A DNA stretch of 64,000 nucleotides, taken from positions 124,001-188,000 of the forward strand of contig NZ_JNZO01000001.1 of assembly GCF_000717595.1 (NCBI RefSeq), in the 5' to 3' direction. Source of the DNA: Streptomyces flavochromogenes. GTDB lineage: Bacteria; Actinomycetota; Actinomycetes; Streptomycetales; Streptomycetaceae. This document shows positions 48,735-59,020 of the stretch, one piece after another. The stretch's first letter is position 1. Every line of letters starts with the position of its first letter. A program made the translations under genes and the position numbers. Under the pieces are notes generated by a model. That model saw only the letters and a list, made by a program, of their open reading frames with translations. It had not been told where the DNA came from and ran no database searches.

Positions 48735-51512
48735 TCAGTCGTACGGGATGACCACCACCGACCGGTCCGTGCCCGTCTGGACGCGCGAGTCGCCGTTGCC
48801 GATCGCGCTCCAGACCTCCAGGCGCACCGTGCCGCCGGTCAGGTTGCCGAGTGTTCCGGTGGCGGACTTGAGACCGCGGGACTGGGCGTACTCCTCCCAG
48901 CCGGTCACCGGGTCGGTGGCGAAGTAGTGGTACGTCTCCGTCCGTTCGAAGGTGCCGTCACCGGTGAGGTCGTAGCTGATCCGGGCCTGCTGGCCGAGGC
49001 CGACGGCCGTGCCGGCGTCGATCTGGAGGCGGAAGGCGGTGGAACCGCCCGCCTTCAGGGTGCCGTTGACTCCCCTGGCCTCGTAGACGACCGGCCGGTT
49101 GGGGGTGCCGTCGTGGTTGCCGCCCTGGGCGGAGAGGACGGTGTCGCTGCCCGCCGTGGCGCCGGTGGCCGTGGTGAGCGCGCCGCCCGTGCGGAGCTGG
49201 AAGGTGTTGCCGGTGGACGGCCCCGGGTCCGGGTCGGGATCGGTGCCGCCCGTACCCGTGCCGCTGGCGGTGGAACGCGCGGGCACGGAAAGGGACTTGC
49301 CGTCGGAGAAGGTGACGGTGCGGGCGCTGGTGCCGTGGTTGTGGGCGACGTACGTCCGGGTGCCTCCCTTGCTGAAGACGGCGGAGGTGGGGATGGATCC
49401 GGTGACCGTCGCGTCGGGGGCTCCGAGCGTGTCGAGTGCGGTGAGCCAGTGGTAGGTGTGGGCCTTGGACTCGCCCGCCTCCGGGGTGTAGCCGGCGTTG
49501 CCCGCGTCCCACTTGGCCTTGGCCGCTGCCGGGTCGGCGAAGGACTGGAACTCCCAGAGGATGTCGCGCCATTCGACGGCGGGGCCGGGGTTCTCCCGTT
49601 CCATCTCGGCGATGTTGCGGCGGACGGCGTCCTTGTGTCCGCCGAGGTGGAGTGAACCACCGGTCACCGGGAGGACGTTGATGCCGTGGATCTCCTCGGG
49701 GTTGGCGGTCCACCAGGTGGCGTAGGCGGCTCCGCTGCCCCAGACCATGCCGACGGTGTCGTGCTGGAAGGCGCCGGGGAAGACCTGCTGGTCGGCGTCG
49801 AACCAGTACTGGGCGATGGCCTCGCCCTCGGTGGTGAGCAAGTACGTTCCGAGGTCGCGGAGCTGGGTGTTGCCGGTGGCCGACCCCCAGAGGACGAGTG
49901 CGGCACTGAGGTTGGTCGACTCGGAGGAGGACTCCTGGTTGTTGCCGGCGGCGAAGCCCTGGTGTCCGCTGGCCCAGCTGTGTCCGGCGTAGACGTCGAA
50001 GCCGCGGAGGAACGGGAAGGCGGTGTCGGTGCGGCTGGGGTTGGCGGTGTCGCGGACCAGGGTCTTCACCATCGCGCCCCAGGCGGAGTCCGCGGCCCAT
50101 CCCGCGTCGTACTGGGCGACGATCGCGGCGGCGTACACGTAGTAGCCGTAGTGGAAGTGGTGGTCGTTGAGTTCGGTGTCGCTGCCGTACGAGGCCGGGT
50201 AGCCGGTGAGGGTCTTCCAGGCCGTGTCGTACGAGAACTCGCTGGCGCCGCCGGCCGTGAACCAGTCCTGGAGCCGGCCCTTGATCTGGCCGAGGAGCTT
50301 GTCACGGAGCGCGGTCTCGCCGATCTGGTCGGCGAGCGGCACCAGTTGGGCGAGCTTGCCGAGGGCCTTGCCGGTCCAGTAGGTTTCGACGGCCCCGGAG
50401 AAGGGGTCGGCGGAGTTCGCGACCTCGTTCAGATAGCCGCGCAGGCGGGCGGTGTCGACGCCGCTGCCGCCCGGAAGTCCGGGCAGGGTGGCGGCCGCCT
50501 TCTGACTGGTGGTGAACGAGGCCGACTCCCGGACCTTCATGGTGCCGCGGGGGGACACGTAGGTGTACGGGGTGAGCGGGTCGGTGGTGTTCAGCCACTG
50601 GTGACGGTAGAGCGCCTGGAGGGCGCCGCGCTCGGTGCCCTCCTTCGCCTCGGTGGTGAGGGCGTAGGTGGCGCGGACGGTGCCGGTGTCGTAGCTCCAG
50701 TTCACGGTGGATCCGGTGACGAAGCTGTAGGCGTACTTGCGGTAGGTGGCGAGCGCGTCGGTGGAGGGCAGGACGGCGACGGAGAAGTAGTCCTTGCCGC
50801 CGAGCCCGGCGGTGATGCTGGAGCCGGAGACGGTCCAGTCGGTGCCGCTGGGAGCGAAGAGGGCGTAGTGGTGGCCCGCGACGGTGATGCCGAGGACGTT
50901 GCCCTGGTCGGCGAAGACGGCGGGCGTGCCGGCGGTGGTGACCCTGGCGTCGCCGCCGGTGCCCTTGGCGTACACGAAGGGCATGCCGTGGCCGATGGTG
51001 GTGCGCAGCGTGCGGGCGCCGTCGGACCAGTAGGGGGTGACGGTCCAGTCGGACCAGGCGTCGGCCTTGGTGTCGGGCGAGTTGAGCCCGGTGAGGCCGA
51101 GGGTGAGGTCGGCCTTGTGGGCGAACTCGTACTGGCGCCCGTCGCCGACGACGGCGGGGGTGGTCGGGTAGCCGAGTTCGAGGCCGCCGGCGACGGCCTG
51201 GTAGGTGAGGGGGTGGCCGTACATGGGAGTGGAGTACGGGTTGTCCCCGTAGCGCTGGAAGGCGAGGGAGGACCACCAGTCGTTGGTGGGGACCGGCTTG
51301 CCCTGGGCGGCGGCGGTGACCTTGGGGGTGACCGGGGCGCCGGTGTTGGTGGTGGGGCCGGATGTTCCGGCGGGGCGGGTGTCGGAGTAGCTTCCGGCGC
51401 CCGTGGGCACGGTGGCCGCTGCCGCGGGGGCGGCGGCGGGGCCGAGTCCCAGGGCGGCGAGGGCGGAGACCAGGACCAGCGCGGCGGCCGGCCTTGTGCG
51501 GGGGGCTGGCAT
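48735..51512 (-). CDS. Secreted endo-beta-1,3-glucanase, GH81, with C-terminal CBM56-like domain
   Basis: A 925-residue secreted enzyme that cleaves beta-1,3-glucan (laminarin, curdlan, fungal walls). It has an Ala-rich signal peptide (~1-38), then the GH81 domain (~55-700) with the start block PTNDWWSSLAF, ELNDHHFHYGYY (~446, catalytic Asp region) and GNNQESSSEST (~522, catalytic Glu region). A DPDPDPGP linker (~757) leads to a ~150-residue C-terminal beta domain resembling CBM56, which binds beta-1,3-glucan. The ATG at 51512 has GAGGTG upstream. A CebR-type operator lies ~115 bases upstream. Divergent from the sugar transporter genes. Confidence 0.92.
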   Translation of the reverse strand: MPAPRTRPAAALVLVSALAALGLGPAAAPAAAATVPTGAGSYSDTRPAGTSGPTTNTGAPVTPKVTAAAQGKPVPTNDWWSSLAFQRYGDNPYSTPMYGHPLTYQAVAGGLELGYPTTPAVVGDGRQYEFAHKADLTLGLTGLNSPDTKADAWSDWTVTPYWSDGARTLRTTIGHGMPFVYAKGTGGDARVTTAGTPAVFADQGNVLGITVAGHHYALFAPSGTDWTVSGSSITAGLGGKDYFSVAVLPSTDALATYRKYAYSFVTGSTVNWSYDTGTVRATYALTTEAKEGTERGALQALYRHQWLNTTDPLTPYTYVSPRGTMKVRESASFTTSQKAAATLPGLPGGSGVDTARLRGYLNEVANSADPFSGAVETYWTGKALGKLAQLVPLADQIGETALRDKLLGQIKGRLQDWFTAGGASEFSYDTAWKTLTGYPASYGSDTELNDHHFHYGYYVYAAAIVAQYDAGWAADSAWGAMVKTLVRDTANPSRTDTAFPFLRGFDVYAGHSWASGHQGFAAGNNQESSSESTNLSAALVLWGSATGNTQLRDLGTYLLTTEGEAIAQYWFDADQQVFPGAFQHDTVGMVWGSGAAYATWWTANPEEIHGINVLPVTGGSLHLGGHKDAVRRNIAEMERENPGPAVEWRDILWEFQSFADPAAAKAKWDAGNAGYTPEAGESKAHTYHWLTALDTLGAPDATVTGSIPTSAVFSKGGTRTYVAHNHGTSARTVTFSDGKSLSVPARSTASGTGTGGTDPDPDPGPSTGNTFQLRTGGALTTATGATAGSDTVLSAQGGNHDGTPNRPVVYEARGVNGTLKAGGSTAFRLQIDAGTAVGLGQQARISYDLTGDGTFERTETYHYFATDPVTGWEEYAQSRGLKSATGTLGNLTGGTVRLEVWSAIGNGDSRVQTGTDRSVVVIPYD

Positions 51513-51625
51513 GTACGGCACCTCATGTCGTTCGCGACGAGTGGGGCACGGAGGGGATGCGCGGGGAGAGGGGATGCGCGGGGAGTGGGGGCGATCTCGC
51601 GGTGGACGCTTGGGCGAACGCTGCG

Positions 51626-51639
51626 AGAGAGCGCTCTCA
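51626..51639. promoter_or_regulatory. CebR-type operator of the GH81 gene
   Basis: AGAGAGCGCTCTCA is a 13-of-14 match to the symmetric operator, on the GH81 side of the 318-base divergent region. Apart from this and the operator at 51779 I see nothing else in that gap. Confidence 0.8.
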
Positions 51640-51778
51640 AGACGCCGGAAACGTAAAACCGCCGAAACACGTGTGTCAAGAGGTTGAACACAGGCCGGAC
51701 TTGACGGCTCTTCCCGTCCGTTACGCCTTCGAGCCTTGACGGATGGGCTCCGCCCCAGGCACGCTCCCCCCGCACGCT

Positions 51779-51792
51779 TGAGAGCGCTCTCA
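51779..51792. promoter_or_regulatory. CebR-type operator of the sugar ABC transporter
   Basis: TGAGAGCGCTCTCA is a perfect palindrome 38 bases before the binding-protein ATG, well placed to block its promoter. Confidence 0.88.
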
Positions 51793-51830
51793 GTCGCTCT
51801 CGCTCGTTCCGGAGCCAAGGGAGGCTTCCC

Positions 51831-53153
51831 ATGCCCATCGCCCGAGCCGCCGTCACGACCACCGCCGCCAGGAGAGCCGTCGTCCGCCTGGGGGCGGTCG
51901 CACTCACCGGCGCCCTGCTCGCCGCCTGCGGAGGTGCGTCGGACGACACGTCCACCGACGGCGCGGGAGGCGAGGTCACCCTCACCGTCGACCTGTTCGG
52001 CTCCTTCGGGTACAAGGAGGCCGGGCTCTACGCCGAGTACGAGAAGCTCCACCCCGGTGTCACCATCAAGCAGACGGACACCGAGGACGAGGCCGACTAC
52101 TGGAAGTCCCTCCAGACCCGGCTCGCCGGCGGGGCCGGCCTCGCCGACGTGCAGGGCATCGAGGTGGGCCGGATCGCCTCCGTCACCCAGCAGCAGGCCG
52201 ACCGGTTCGAGGACCTCAGGAAGTACGGCGCGGACTCCCTCAAGGACCAGTTCGCCCCGGCGAAGTGGGCCGCCGCCGGCGGCAAGGGCGGCGAGGTCCT
52301 CGGCCTCGGCACCGACGTCGGGCCCGAGGCGATGTGCTACCGCACCGACCTCTTCAAGCAGGCCGGGCTCCCCACCGACCGCGCGGAGCTCGCCAAGAAG
52401 TGGTCCACCTGGGACGGCTACCTGGCCCTCGGGAAGCAGTACAAGGCGAAGGCCACCGGCAAGAGCGCCTGGATCGACAGCACCGGCAGCCTCTACTCGA
52501 TCATCATCGGGCAGGAGAAGGAGCGGTACTACGACGCCTCCGGGAAGCTGATCTGGGAGAGCAACCCCGCGCTGCGCAACGCCTGGGACCACGCCGTCCA
52601 GGCGGCCCAGGACGGGCTGACCGCCAAGCTCGACCAGTGGTCCCCGCAGTGGAACCAGGCCTTCGCCGCCGGTTCCTTCGCCACCATCCCCTGCCCCGCC
52701 TGGATGCTCGGCTACATCAAGGGCCAGGCCGGTGAGGCAGGCAAGGGCAAGTGGGACGTCGCCACGCTCCCCGGCGGCGCCGGCAACTGGGGCGGCTCGT
52801 ACCTGGCGGTGCCGAAGGCCGCGAAGCACAAGAAGGAGGCATACGAGCTCGTCAAGTGGCTCACCGCTCCCGAGCAGCAGACGAAGCTCTTCCAGAAGCA
52901 GGGCAACTTCCCCTCCGCCACGGGCGCGATCGAGAAGGTCTCCGGCGCGAAGGACCCGTTCTTCTCCGACGCCCCCATCGGGCAGATCTTCGGCGACGCG
53001 GCGAAGGCGGCCCCGGTCCAGGTGCTCGGCGTGCACGACCAGAACATCACGACGCAGATCACGAACGCGCTGAGCGAGGTCGAGCGGAAGGGGACCTCGC
53101 CGGACAAGGCCTGGTCGAACGCGAAGAAGGGCGTCGAGAACACCATCGGCTGA
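51831..53153 (+). CDS. Sugar ABC transporter substrate-binding lipoprotein
   Basis: A 440-residue extracellular solute-binding protein (family 1): Arg-rich signal peptide ending in lipobox LLAAC, then VTLTVDLFGSFGYKE, a two-lobed sugar-binding fold with several Trp residues (QWSPQWNQAFAAG) and FPSATGAIEK near the end. GGGAGG lies before the ATG. With the two permeases downstream it should import glucan-derived oligosaccharides. No ATPase gene is present, as usual for Streptomyces systems that share MsiK. Confidence 0.93.
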   Translation: MPIARAAVTTTAARRAVVRLGAVALTGALLAACGGASDDTSTDGAGGEVTLTVDLFGSFGYKEAGLYAEYEKLHPGVTIKQTDTEDEADYWKSLQTRLAGGAGLADVQGIEVGRIASVTQQQADRFEDLRKYGADSLKDQFAPAKWAAAGGKGGEVLGLGTDVGPEAMCYRTDLFKQAGLPTDRAELAKKWSTWDGYLALGKQYKAKATGKSAWIDSTGSLYSIIIGQEKERYYDASGKLIWESNPALRNAWDHAVQAAQDGLTAKLDQWSPQWNQAFAAGSFATIPCPAWMLGYIKGQAGEAGKGKWDVATLPGGAGNWGGSYLAVPKAAKHKKEAYELVKWLTAPEQQTKLFQKQGNFPSATGAIEKVSGAKDPFFSDAPIGQIFGDAAKAAPVQVLGVHDQNITTQITNALSEVERKGTSPDKAWSNAKKGVENTIG

Positions 53154-53209
53154 CCCCCGCCGACACCCCTCCTCCCCACGTCTCCTCCACTCCTCCGAAG
53201 GGCCGCGCC

Positions 53210-54175
53210 GTGACCCTCACCGCATCCGAGACGCCGGCCCCGCCGAAGCCGGTCCCGCCGCCCGCGCGGCGGGGGTCCGCCCGGCGGGCCTGGCAGTCGT
53301 TCTCGCCGTACGCCTACCTCGCCCCGTTCTTCACCCTGTTCGTCGCCTTCGGGCTCTTCCCACTGCTCTACACGGCCTTCGTCTCGCTCTACCGGGTGGA
53401 GCTCCAGACGCCCGGCGACATGGAGTGGCGCGGCCTCGGCAACTACACCGCGCTCTTCGGAGACGAGTACTTCTGGCTCTCACTGCGCAACACGTTCACC
53501 ATCGGTGTGCTCTCCACCGTGCCGCAGCTCGTCATGGCACTCGGACTCGCGCATCTGCTGAACTACAAGATGCGCGGCCGCACCTTCCTGCGGACCGCGG
53601 TCCTCCTGCCGTACGCGACGTCGGTGGCCGCCGCCACCCTCGTCTTCGCCCAGCTCTTCGGGCGGGACTTCGGTCTGATCAACTACGCGCTCGGCCTGGT
53701 CGGCATCGACCCCGTCGACTGGCAGAACGGCACGCTCGCCTCGCAGATCGCCGTGTCGACGGTCGTCATCTGGCGCTGGACCGGCTACAACGCGCTGATC
53801 TACCTGGCCGGCATGCAGTCGATCCCCCATGAGCTGTACGAGGCCGCCGCGATGGACGGGGCCTCGCGGTGGCGCCAGTTCTTCCACGTCACGCTGCCGG
53901 GTCTGCGGCCCACGATCCTGTTCACCGTCATCGTCTCGACGATCGGCGCGACCCAGCTGTTCGGCGAGCCGCTGCTGCTCGAAGGGTCCGTCTCGGGCGG
54001 CATCTCGCACCAGTACCAGACGCTCGGCCTGTACATGTACGAGCAGGGCTGGGGCTTCTTCCATCTGGGCCGGGCCGCCGCCATCGCCTGGGTGATGTTC
54101 CTGCTCATCGTGGTGCTCGTCGGGGTCAACGCCCTGATCGCGCGCCGCCGTTCCCGCAAGGAGGCCGGCCGATGA
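53210..54175 (+). CDS. Sugar ABC transporter permease (MalF-like)
   Basis: A 321-residue binding-protein-dependent permease with six membrane segments; the coupling-helix motif reads [27 protein letters not shown] near residue 207. GTG 53210 was chosen because GAAGGG lies 7 bases upstream. It lies 56 bases after the binding-protein gene and overlaps the next start. Confidence 0.93.
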   Translation: MTLTASETPAPPKPVPPPARRGSARRAWQSFSPYAYLAPFFTLFVAFGLFPLLYTAFVSLYRVELQTPGDMEWRGLGNYTALFGDEYFWLSLRNTFTIGVLSTVPQLVMALGLAHLLNYKMRGRTFLRTAVLLPYATSVAAATLVFAQLFGRDFGLINYALGLVGIDPVDWQNGTLASQIAVSTVVIWRWTGYNALIYLAGMQSIPHELYEAAAMDGASRWRQFFHVTLPGLRPTILFTVIVSTIGATQLFGEPLLLEGSVSGGISHQYQTLGLYMYEQGWGFFHLGRAAAIAWVMFLLIVVLVGVNALIARRRSRKEAGR

Positions 54176-55083
54176 CCGCACCCGGTTCCACCGTGACGCG
54201 AAGCCCCTCCCGGGCCGGTCGCACGCCCGGCTCCACCGTGACACGAGGCCCCTCCCGGGCCGGCCGCACCCTGCACGCGGGCCCGCTCGCGTACGGGATC
54301 CTCATCGTCGCCGTCCTGTTCTCCGCGTTCCCCTTCTACTGGACGATCGTCGCGGCGAGCCGCTCCAACGCCGACCTGGCGAAGGTGCCGCCGACGCTGC
54401 TGCCGGGCCCGAACCTGATCCGCAACTTCGAGGCGGTCCTCGAAGAGGCGGACATCGGCAAGGCACTGCTCAACTCCCTCATCGTGTCCGGCTCGATCAC
54501 CCTCGGCACCGTGCTGTGCTGCACGCTCGCCGGCTTCGCCTTCGCCAAGCTCCGTTTCCGGGGCCGGGGCGCGCTTCTGGCGATCACGATCGGCACGATG
54601 ATGATCCCGCCGCAGCTGGGCGTGATCCCGCTGTTCATGCTGATCGCCGAGCTGGGCTGGGTGAACCAGCTCCAGGCGGTGATCCTGCCGGGCCTGGTGT
54701 CCGCGTTCGGGGTGTTCTTCATGCGCCAGTACCTGGTGCAGACGCTGCCGGACGAGCTGATCGAGGCGGCGCGGGTCGACGGCGCGTCCACCGCCCGCAT
54801 CTTCTGGTCGATCGTGGTGCCGATCGCCCGGCCCGGCATGGCCGTCCTGGGCCTGCTGACCTTCATGGCCGCCTGGAACGACTTCTTCTGGCCCGTCGTC
54901 GCCCTCACGTCCTCCGAGCCCACGGTCCAGGTCGCCCTGCGCCAGCTCGGCGGCGGATACGTCCACGACCAGTCCGTGATCATGGCGGGCACTCTGCTCG
55001 GCACCCTGCCGGTACTCCTGGTCTTCGGCCTGCTGGGCCGGCAGATCGTCGGCGGCATCATGCAGGGCGCGGTCAAGGGCTGA
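54172..55083 (+). CDS. Sugar ABC transporter permease (MalG-like)
   Basis: A 303-residue permease with six membrane segments and the coupling motif [23 protein letters not shown]. The cytoplasmic N-terminus contains a 15-residue segment twice in tandem ([15 protein letters not shown], then [15 protein letters not shown]), encoded by a 45-base duplication at 54184-54273. The ATG overlaps the upstream stop. Confidence 0.93.
   Translation: MTAPGSTVTRSPSRAGRTPGSTVTRGPSRAGRTLHAGPLAYGILIVAVLFSAFPFYWTIVAASRSNADLAKVPPTLLPGPNLIRNFEAVLEEADIGKALLNSLIVSGSITLGTVLCCTLAGFAFAKLRFRGRGALLAITIGTMMIPPQLGVIPLFMLIAELGWVNQLQAVILPGLVSAFGVFFMRQYLVQTLPDELIEAARVDGASTARIFWSIVVPIARPGMAVLGLLTFMAAWNDFFWPVVALTSSEPTVQVALRQLGGGYVHDQSVIMAGTLLGTLPVLLVFGLLGRQIVGGIMQGAVKG
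54184..54273 (+). repeat. 45-base in-frame tandem duplication in the MalG-like gene
   Basis: Two adjacent 45-base units (54184-54228 and 54229-54273) differ at a few positions and keep the reading frame. They lengthen only the cytoplasmic tail before the first membrane segment. Confidence 0.85.
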
Positions 55084-55160
55084 CCCCGCCGCCCCGCCCG
55101 GCCCCGACGGCACCGCTCCTCCCATCCCCCAGACCTCTCACTCCAGGGAGTTCCCATCCC

Positions 55161-56564
55161 ATGACCGCGCTCGACGCCCGTACCGACACGACGACCGTCC
55201 TCCGCTTCCCCGAGGGCTTCCGCTGGGGCACCGCCACGGCCGCCTACCAGATCGAGGGGGCGGCGGGAGAGGACGGCCGCACTCCCTCCATCTGGGACAC
55301 CTTCAGCCGTACGCCCGGCAAGGTGCGCAACGGTGACACCGGTGACATCGCCGCCGACCACTACCACCGGGTCGACGAGGACGTCGAGTTGATGCGGCGG
55401 CTCGGCGTGACCGACTACCGCTTCTCGATCGCCTGGCCCCGGGTGCAGCCCACCGGGCGCGGCCCCGCCGTGCGCAAGGGGCTGGACTTCTACCGGCGGC
55501 TCGCCGACCGTCTCCTCGACGCCGGGATCCGCCCGGTGGCGACGCTCTACCACTGGGACCTCCCGCAGGAGCTGGAGGACGCCGGCGGCTGGCCGCAGCG
55601 GGACACCGCGTACCGGTTCGCCGAATACGCGGCCATCATGGCGGACGCCCTCGGCGACCGGGTGGCGACCTGGACCACGCTCAACGAGCCCTGGTGCGCC
55701 GCCTTCCTCGGCTACGGCAACGGCGTGCACGCCCCGGGCCGCACCAGCGCCCTCGCCTCGCTCCGGGCCGCCCACCACCTGAACCTGGCGCACGGGCTCG
55801 CGGCGCGCACCCTGCGCGGGGCGCTGCCCGGCACGTCCGAGGTGTCGCTCACCCTCAACCTCCACGCGGTGAGGCCCTGCTCGCAGGCGCCGGAGGATCT
55901 GGACGCGGCGCGCCGGATCGACGCGGTCGGCAACCGCATCTTCCTCGACCCCGTCTTCCACGGCAGGCTCGCGGAGGACCTGGTCCGCGACACGACGTCG
56001 GTCACGGACTGGTCCTTCGTGCGGGACGGCGATCTCGCGACGGCGGCCGCGCCGATCGACTCGCTCGGCATCAACTACTACTCCCCCTCGGTCGTCGGGG
56101 CGGGCAGCTCGGAGTCGCCCTCGCCGTGGGCGGGCGCGGAGCGGCACGTCCGGTTCGAGCCGGCCCCGGGGCCGCGCACGGCGATGGACTGGCCGGTGGA
56201 CGCGGACGGTCTGCACGAGCTGCTGATCCGGCTGCGGGACGAGCTGCCGGACGTACCGCTGGTGATCACCGAGAACGGTGCGGCGTACGACGACTACGCC
56301 GACCCCTCGGGCAACGTGAAGGACCCGGAGCGGGTGGCGTACCTCCACGCGCATCTGGCGTCCGTGCACCGCGCGCTCGCGGACGGGGCCGATGTCCGGG
56401 GGTACTTCCTGTGGTCGCTCCTGGACAACTTCGAGTGGGCGTACGGCTACAGCAAGCGGTTCGGCATCGTGCACGTGGACTTCGCGACGCAGCGGCGGAC
56501 GCTGAAGGACAGCGCCCGCTGGTACGCGGAGGTCATCGCGCGCGGGGGCCTGGCCGAGGCCTGA
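55161..56564 (+). CDS. GH1 beta-glucosidase
   Basis: A 467-residue cytoplasmic family 1 glycosidase that splits imported beta-glucosides to glucose. It has the N-terminal signature [15 protein letters not shown], the acid/base glutamate in TLNEPW (~175), and the nucleophile in ITENGA (~370), then [18 protein letters not shown] precedes the ATG. Last gene of the transporter operon, 77 bases after the MalG-like gene, so it completes a path from secreted GH81 through import to glucose. Confidence 0.95.
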   Translation: MTALDARTDTTTVLRFPEGFRWGTATAAYQIEGAAGEDGRTPSIWDTFSRTPGKVRNGDTGDIAADHYHRVDEDVELMRRLGVTDYRFSIAWPRVQPTGRGPAVRKGLDFYRRLADRLLDAGIRPVATLYHWDLPQELEDAGGWPQRDTAYRFAEYAAIMADALGDRVATWTTLNEPWCAAFLGYGNGVHAPGRTSALASLRAAHHLNLAHGLAARTLRGALPGTSEVSLTLNLHAVRPCSQAPEDLDAARRIDAVGNRIFLDPVFHGRLAEDLVRDTTSVTDWSFVRDGDLATAAAPIDSLGINYYSPSVVGAGSSESPSPWAGAERHVRFEPAPGPRTAMDWPVDADGLHELLIRLRDELPDVPLVITENGAAYDDYADPSGNVKDPERVAYLHAHLASVHRALADGADVRGYFLWSLLDNFEWAYGYSKRFGIVHVDFATQRRTLKDSARWYAEVIARGGLAEA

Positions 56565-56591
56565 CGGGCGGGCCGGCGTGACCCGGGCCGG

Positions 56592-57353
56592 CTACTTCCG
56601 CAGCGCGCCGGCCACGAAGGCCCGGGTCCACGGGACGGCGGATTCGACGGGGATGTACTCCGAGTCCGCCGGGAAGAAGTCCACGACGCCCGCCGCGCCG
56701 TAGTTCGCCCAGAAGCAGGTGGTCATCGGGAAGGTGTCGGTGACGTTCTGCCGGCACTTCACGACGAGGGTGCTGCTCGTGACGGTCCGGGGCTTGCCGG
56801 TGAAGTTGCGGCCGTAGCCCGTGGCGAGGTCCACGGACGCGTCGAAGATCCTGTTCAGCGCGGCGGTGGGGTCGGGCACGTTCTCGTACAGGTGGGTCCT
56901 GGCGGTGAACATGGGCGCCGACGCCGACATGGTGCCCTTGCGGAGGACGTTGCGCGGGCTGCCGAAGCAGGACACCTCGCCGGCGATGTCCTGGCTGTCG
57001 CCCTCGATCTCCTTGAGGCCGTCGTCCCCGGTGACGCTCATGTCGAGGTCGCTGCCGTAGTGGAAGCCGCCGTCGCCCTCGTCGCAGACGAGGCCTTCCA
57101 GTTCCGGGACGGCGATGGCCGTGTAGCGGATGCCGGGATCGGCGGCGAGCTTCCCGGCGGCCGGGGAGGTCCCGGCCTCTCCGCCGCCGGTGGCCGGGCC
57201 GCCGGAGGAGTGTCCCGCCGACACCTTCCCGGCCGGGGGCCGCTCCGTCGATCCCACGGCGTCCGTCGGCTCGGTGGAGCCGCAGCCCGTCAGCGTCACC
57301 GCCACGGACGAGGCGAGAACCGCCGAAGCCACGACTGCCCGAAACCTGCTCAT
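56592..57353 (-). CDS. Lipoprotein of unknown function
   Basis: A 253-residue predicted lipoprotein: short signal peptide with lipobox TLTGC, a ~50-residue Gly/Ser/Pro-rich tether, then a compact domain with four cysteines (LVCDEGD, VSCFGSP, VKCRQNV, TTCFWANYG) that could form two disulfides. Family not assigned. ATG 57353 is the only start that gives a signal peptide. Convergent with the GH1 gene, 27 bases apart. Confidence 0.85.
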   Translation of the reverse strand: MSRFRAVVASAVLASSVAVTLTGCGSTEPTDAVGSTERPPAGKVSAGHSSGGPATGGGEAGTSPAAGKLAADPGIRYTAIAVPELEGLVCDEGDGGFHYGSDLDMSVTGDDGLKEIEGDSQDIAGEVSCFGSPRNVLRKGTMSASAPMFTARTHLYENVPDPTAALNRIFDASVDLATGYGRNFTGKPRTVTSSTLVVKCRQNVTDTFPMTTCFWANYGAAGVVDFFPADSEYIPVESAVPWTRAFVAGALRK

Positions 57354-57455
57354 GTGCCGACTCCCCCGCGAGGCGCACGTGCCGCTCCGATGACGGCACC
57401 CTGTGGATGACCACGATGGTCGATCAAGATCGCGGCGATCCTACGGGGAACGCGA

Positions 57456-57495
57456 GGGGGTGCCGCGCCACCCCCCTCGGGTACGCGGCACCCCC
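57456..57495 (-). terminator. Terminator after the protease gene
   Basis: A perfect 12-bp stem (57456-57467 with 57484-57495) and a 16-base loop lie 20 bases beyond the protease stop on the reverse strand. Confidence 0.7.
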
Positions 57496-57514
57496 GGTCA
57501 CTATTCGGCCAGGG

Positions 57515-58885
57515 TCAGAGGCGCTGCCACAGCGCCGGGACGTTCGGCGGCTGCCAGCCCGCCTGGGCCTGGTGGCCCTGGAGGCAGCGGTAGCTCGCAC
57601 CGCCGTACGTGACCACGTCCCCGGCCGCGTAGACCTTTCCGGCCGCCCAGGTGCCGCCCGGCTCCGGCTCGCCCGGGCCGGGCCCGGGGTCGGTACCGGT
57701 GGTCTTCAGCGTGAGCCCGTAGTTCTGGAGCAGCGGGTTCAGTGGCTGGAAGAAGGTGGTGCCGCCGCTGGAGCAGTTCCCGGAACCGCCGGACGTGACG
57801 CCCTGGGCCTGGCTGCCGGAGATGTACGAGCCTCCGGAGTCGCCGGGCTCGGCGCAGACGGTCGTACGGGTCACCCCGGAGATGGTGCCCTCGGGGTAGG
57901 TGACGCTCGTGTTGTGCTGCTGCACGGTGCCGCAGTGCCAGCCGGTGGTCGAGCCGGAGCGGCACACGGAGGAGCCGACGGGCTGCAGCACCGAGCCGGT
58001 CACCTGGACGTTCGCGCCGCCCGAGCCCTTGACGTAAGGGGTGGAGGTCCAGTTGGTGTTGGCGGCGACCCAGGCCATGTCGTTGCCGGGGAAGACCGAG
58101 CCCTGGAAACTGCCCTGCGCCACCTGGTTGAAGCCGCTGGTGGTGGTGCCCGCCCGGCCGCAGTGACCGGCGGTGGCGAAGCCCTGGGTGGTGCCCCGCG
58201 TCACCGCGAAGCCGACCGAGCAGCGGCCGCCGCCGCCCATGTAGTACGCGTCGCCGCCCCGGATGTCGTACAGGGGGCGGGGTGCCTGGCCGGTGCGGAC
58301 GACGCGCACCAGCTCACGCGGCACGCCGGTGGCCCGCACGAGCCGCGCCCCGGCGCCCGCCCTGGTCTCCTCGACGACCAGGACGTTGGCGCGGACGTCG
58401 ACGTATCGGACGGGCGCGTCGGTGCCGGCCGTCCGGTCGAGACGCTGCTTGGCGCGTTCCAGGGCGGTCAGACTGTGCGTCACGAGCCGGGCCCGCGCAC
58501 CCGTGGCCCGGATCGCGGGGGTGTCGGCGGCGCGGGTGGTGGCCACGGTCAGGGTGCCGGCCTCGGCGCCGTCCACCCACGCTCCGGCGAAGGCACCGCC
58601 GAGGCCCTGGCGGAGCCGGGCGGCGGTGGCGCCTGCCTCGGCCTCGTTGGCGAGGCGGGTGCGGGCCTGGGAGTGGGTCAGTCCGAGGTCGCGTCGCATG
58701 GCGTCGAGCAGCTCGGGCCGGGCGGAGTCGGCGCCGAGCGCCTGGGCGGCGGTCCTGACGGTCGGGGCGCGGTGCGGGTCCCGGCCGTCCGGGGCGGCGG
58801 CGGCGGAACCGGCCTGGAGTCCGGCCAGCGCCATTCCGGCGGCGACGAGGGAGGTACACGCCGCGCGGGCGTGTCGTCGGAGCAT
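57515..58885 (-). CDS. Streptogrisin-type serine protease with chitin-binding domain
   Basis: A 456-residue secreted protease of the S1 streptogrisin/alpha-lytic group: signal peptide (~1-31), a long pro-region (~32-205) needed for folding, then the mature chymotrypsin-like domain from YDIRGGDAYY with His in TAGHCG (~237), Asp in NDMAW (~267) and Ser in PGDSGGS (~347). A Pro/Gly/Glu linker leads to a C-terminal CBM5/12 chitin-binding module (YAAGDVVTYGGASYRCLQGH), the streptogrisin C layout. GAGGAG lies 7 bases before ATG 58885. A role in attacking chitin-associated protein fits with the neighbouring fungal-glucan genes. Confidence 0.95.
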   Translation of the reverse strand: MLRRHARAACTSLVAAGMALAGLQAGSAAAAPDGRDPHRAPTVRTAAQALGADSARPELLDAMRRDLGLTHSQARTRLANEAEAGATAARLRQGLGGAFAGAWVDGAEAGTLTVATTRAADTPAIRATGARARLVTHSLTALERAKQRLDRTAGTDAPVRYVDVRANVLVVEETRAGAGARLVRATGVPRELVRVVRTGQAPRPLYDIRGGDAYYMGGGGRCSVGFAVTRGTTQGFATAGHCGRAGTTTSGFNQVAQGSFQGSVFPGNDMAWVAANTNWTSTPYVKGSGGANVQVTGSVLQPVGSSVCRSGSTTGWHCGTVQQHNTSVTYPEGTISGVTRTTVCAEPGDSGGSYISGSQAQGVTSGGSGNCSSGGTTFFQPLNPLLQNYGLTLKTTGTDPGPGPGEPEPGGTWAAGKVYAAGDVVTYGGASYRCLQGHQAQAGWQPPNVPALWQRL

Positions 58886-58927
58886 GGGGAGTCTCCTCGG
58901 TTCTCGGATCACGGTTCGGGGATCTCG

Positions 58928-58945
58928 GATCCCGGCCCCGGGATC
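58928..58945. promoter_or_regulatory. Palindrome upstream of the protease gene
   Basis: GATCCCGG-CC-CCGGGATC is a perfect 8-bp inverted repeat 43 bases before the protease start, flanked by repeated GGATCTCGG motifs. It may be an operator; no regulator is known. Confidence 0.35.
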
Positions 58946-59020
58946 TCGGTGGGGGATCTGCTGGAACCGTAGGGATCACAACGAGGAGACGGCAGCTGCC
59001 GGTTGGCCCCTGCCATGGCG

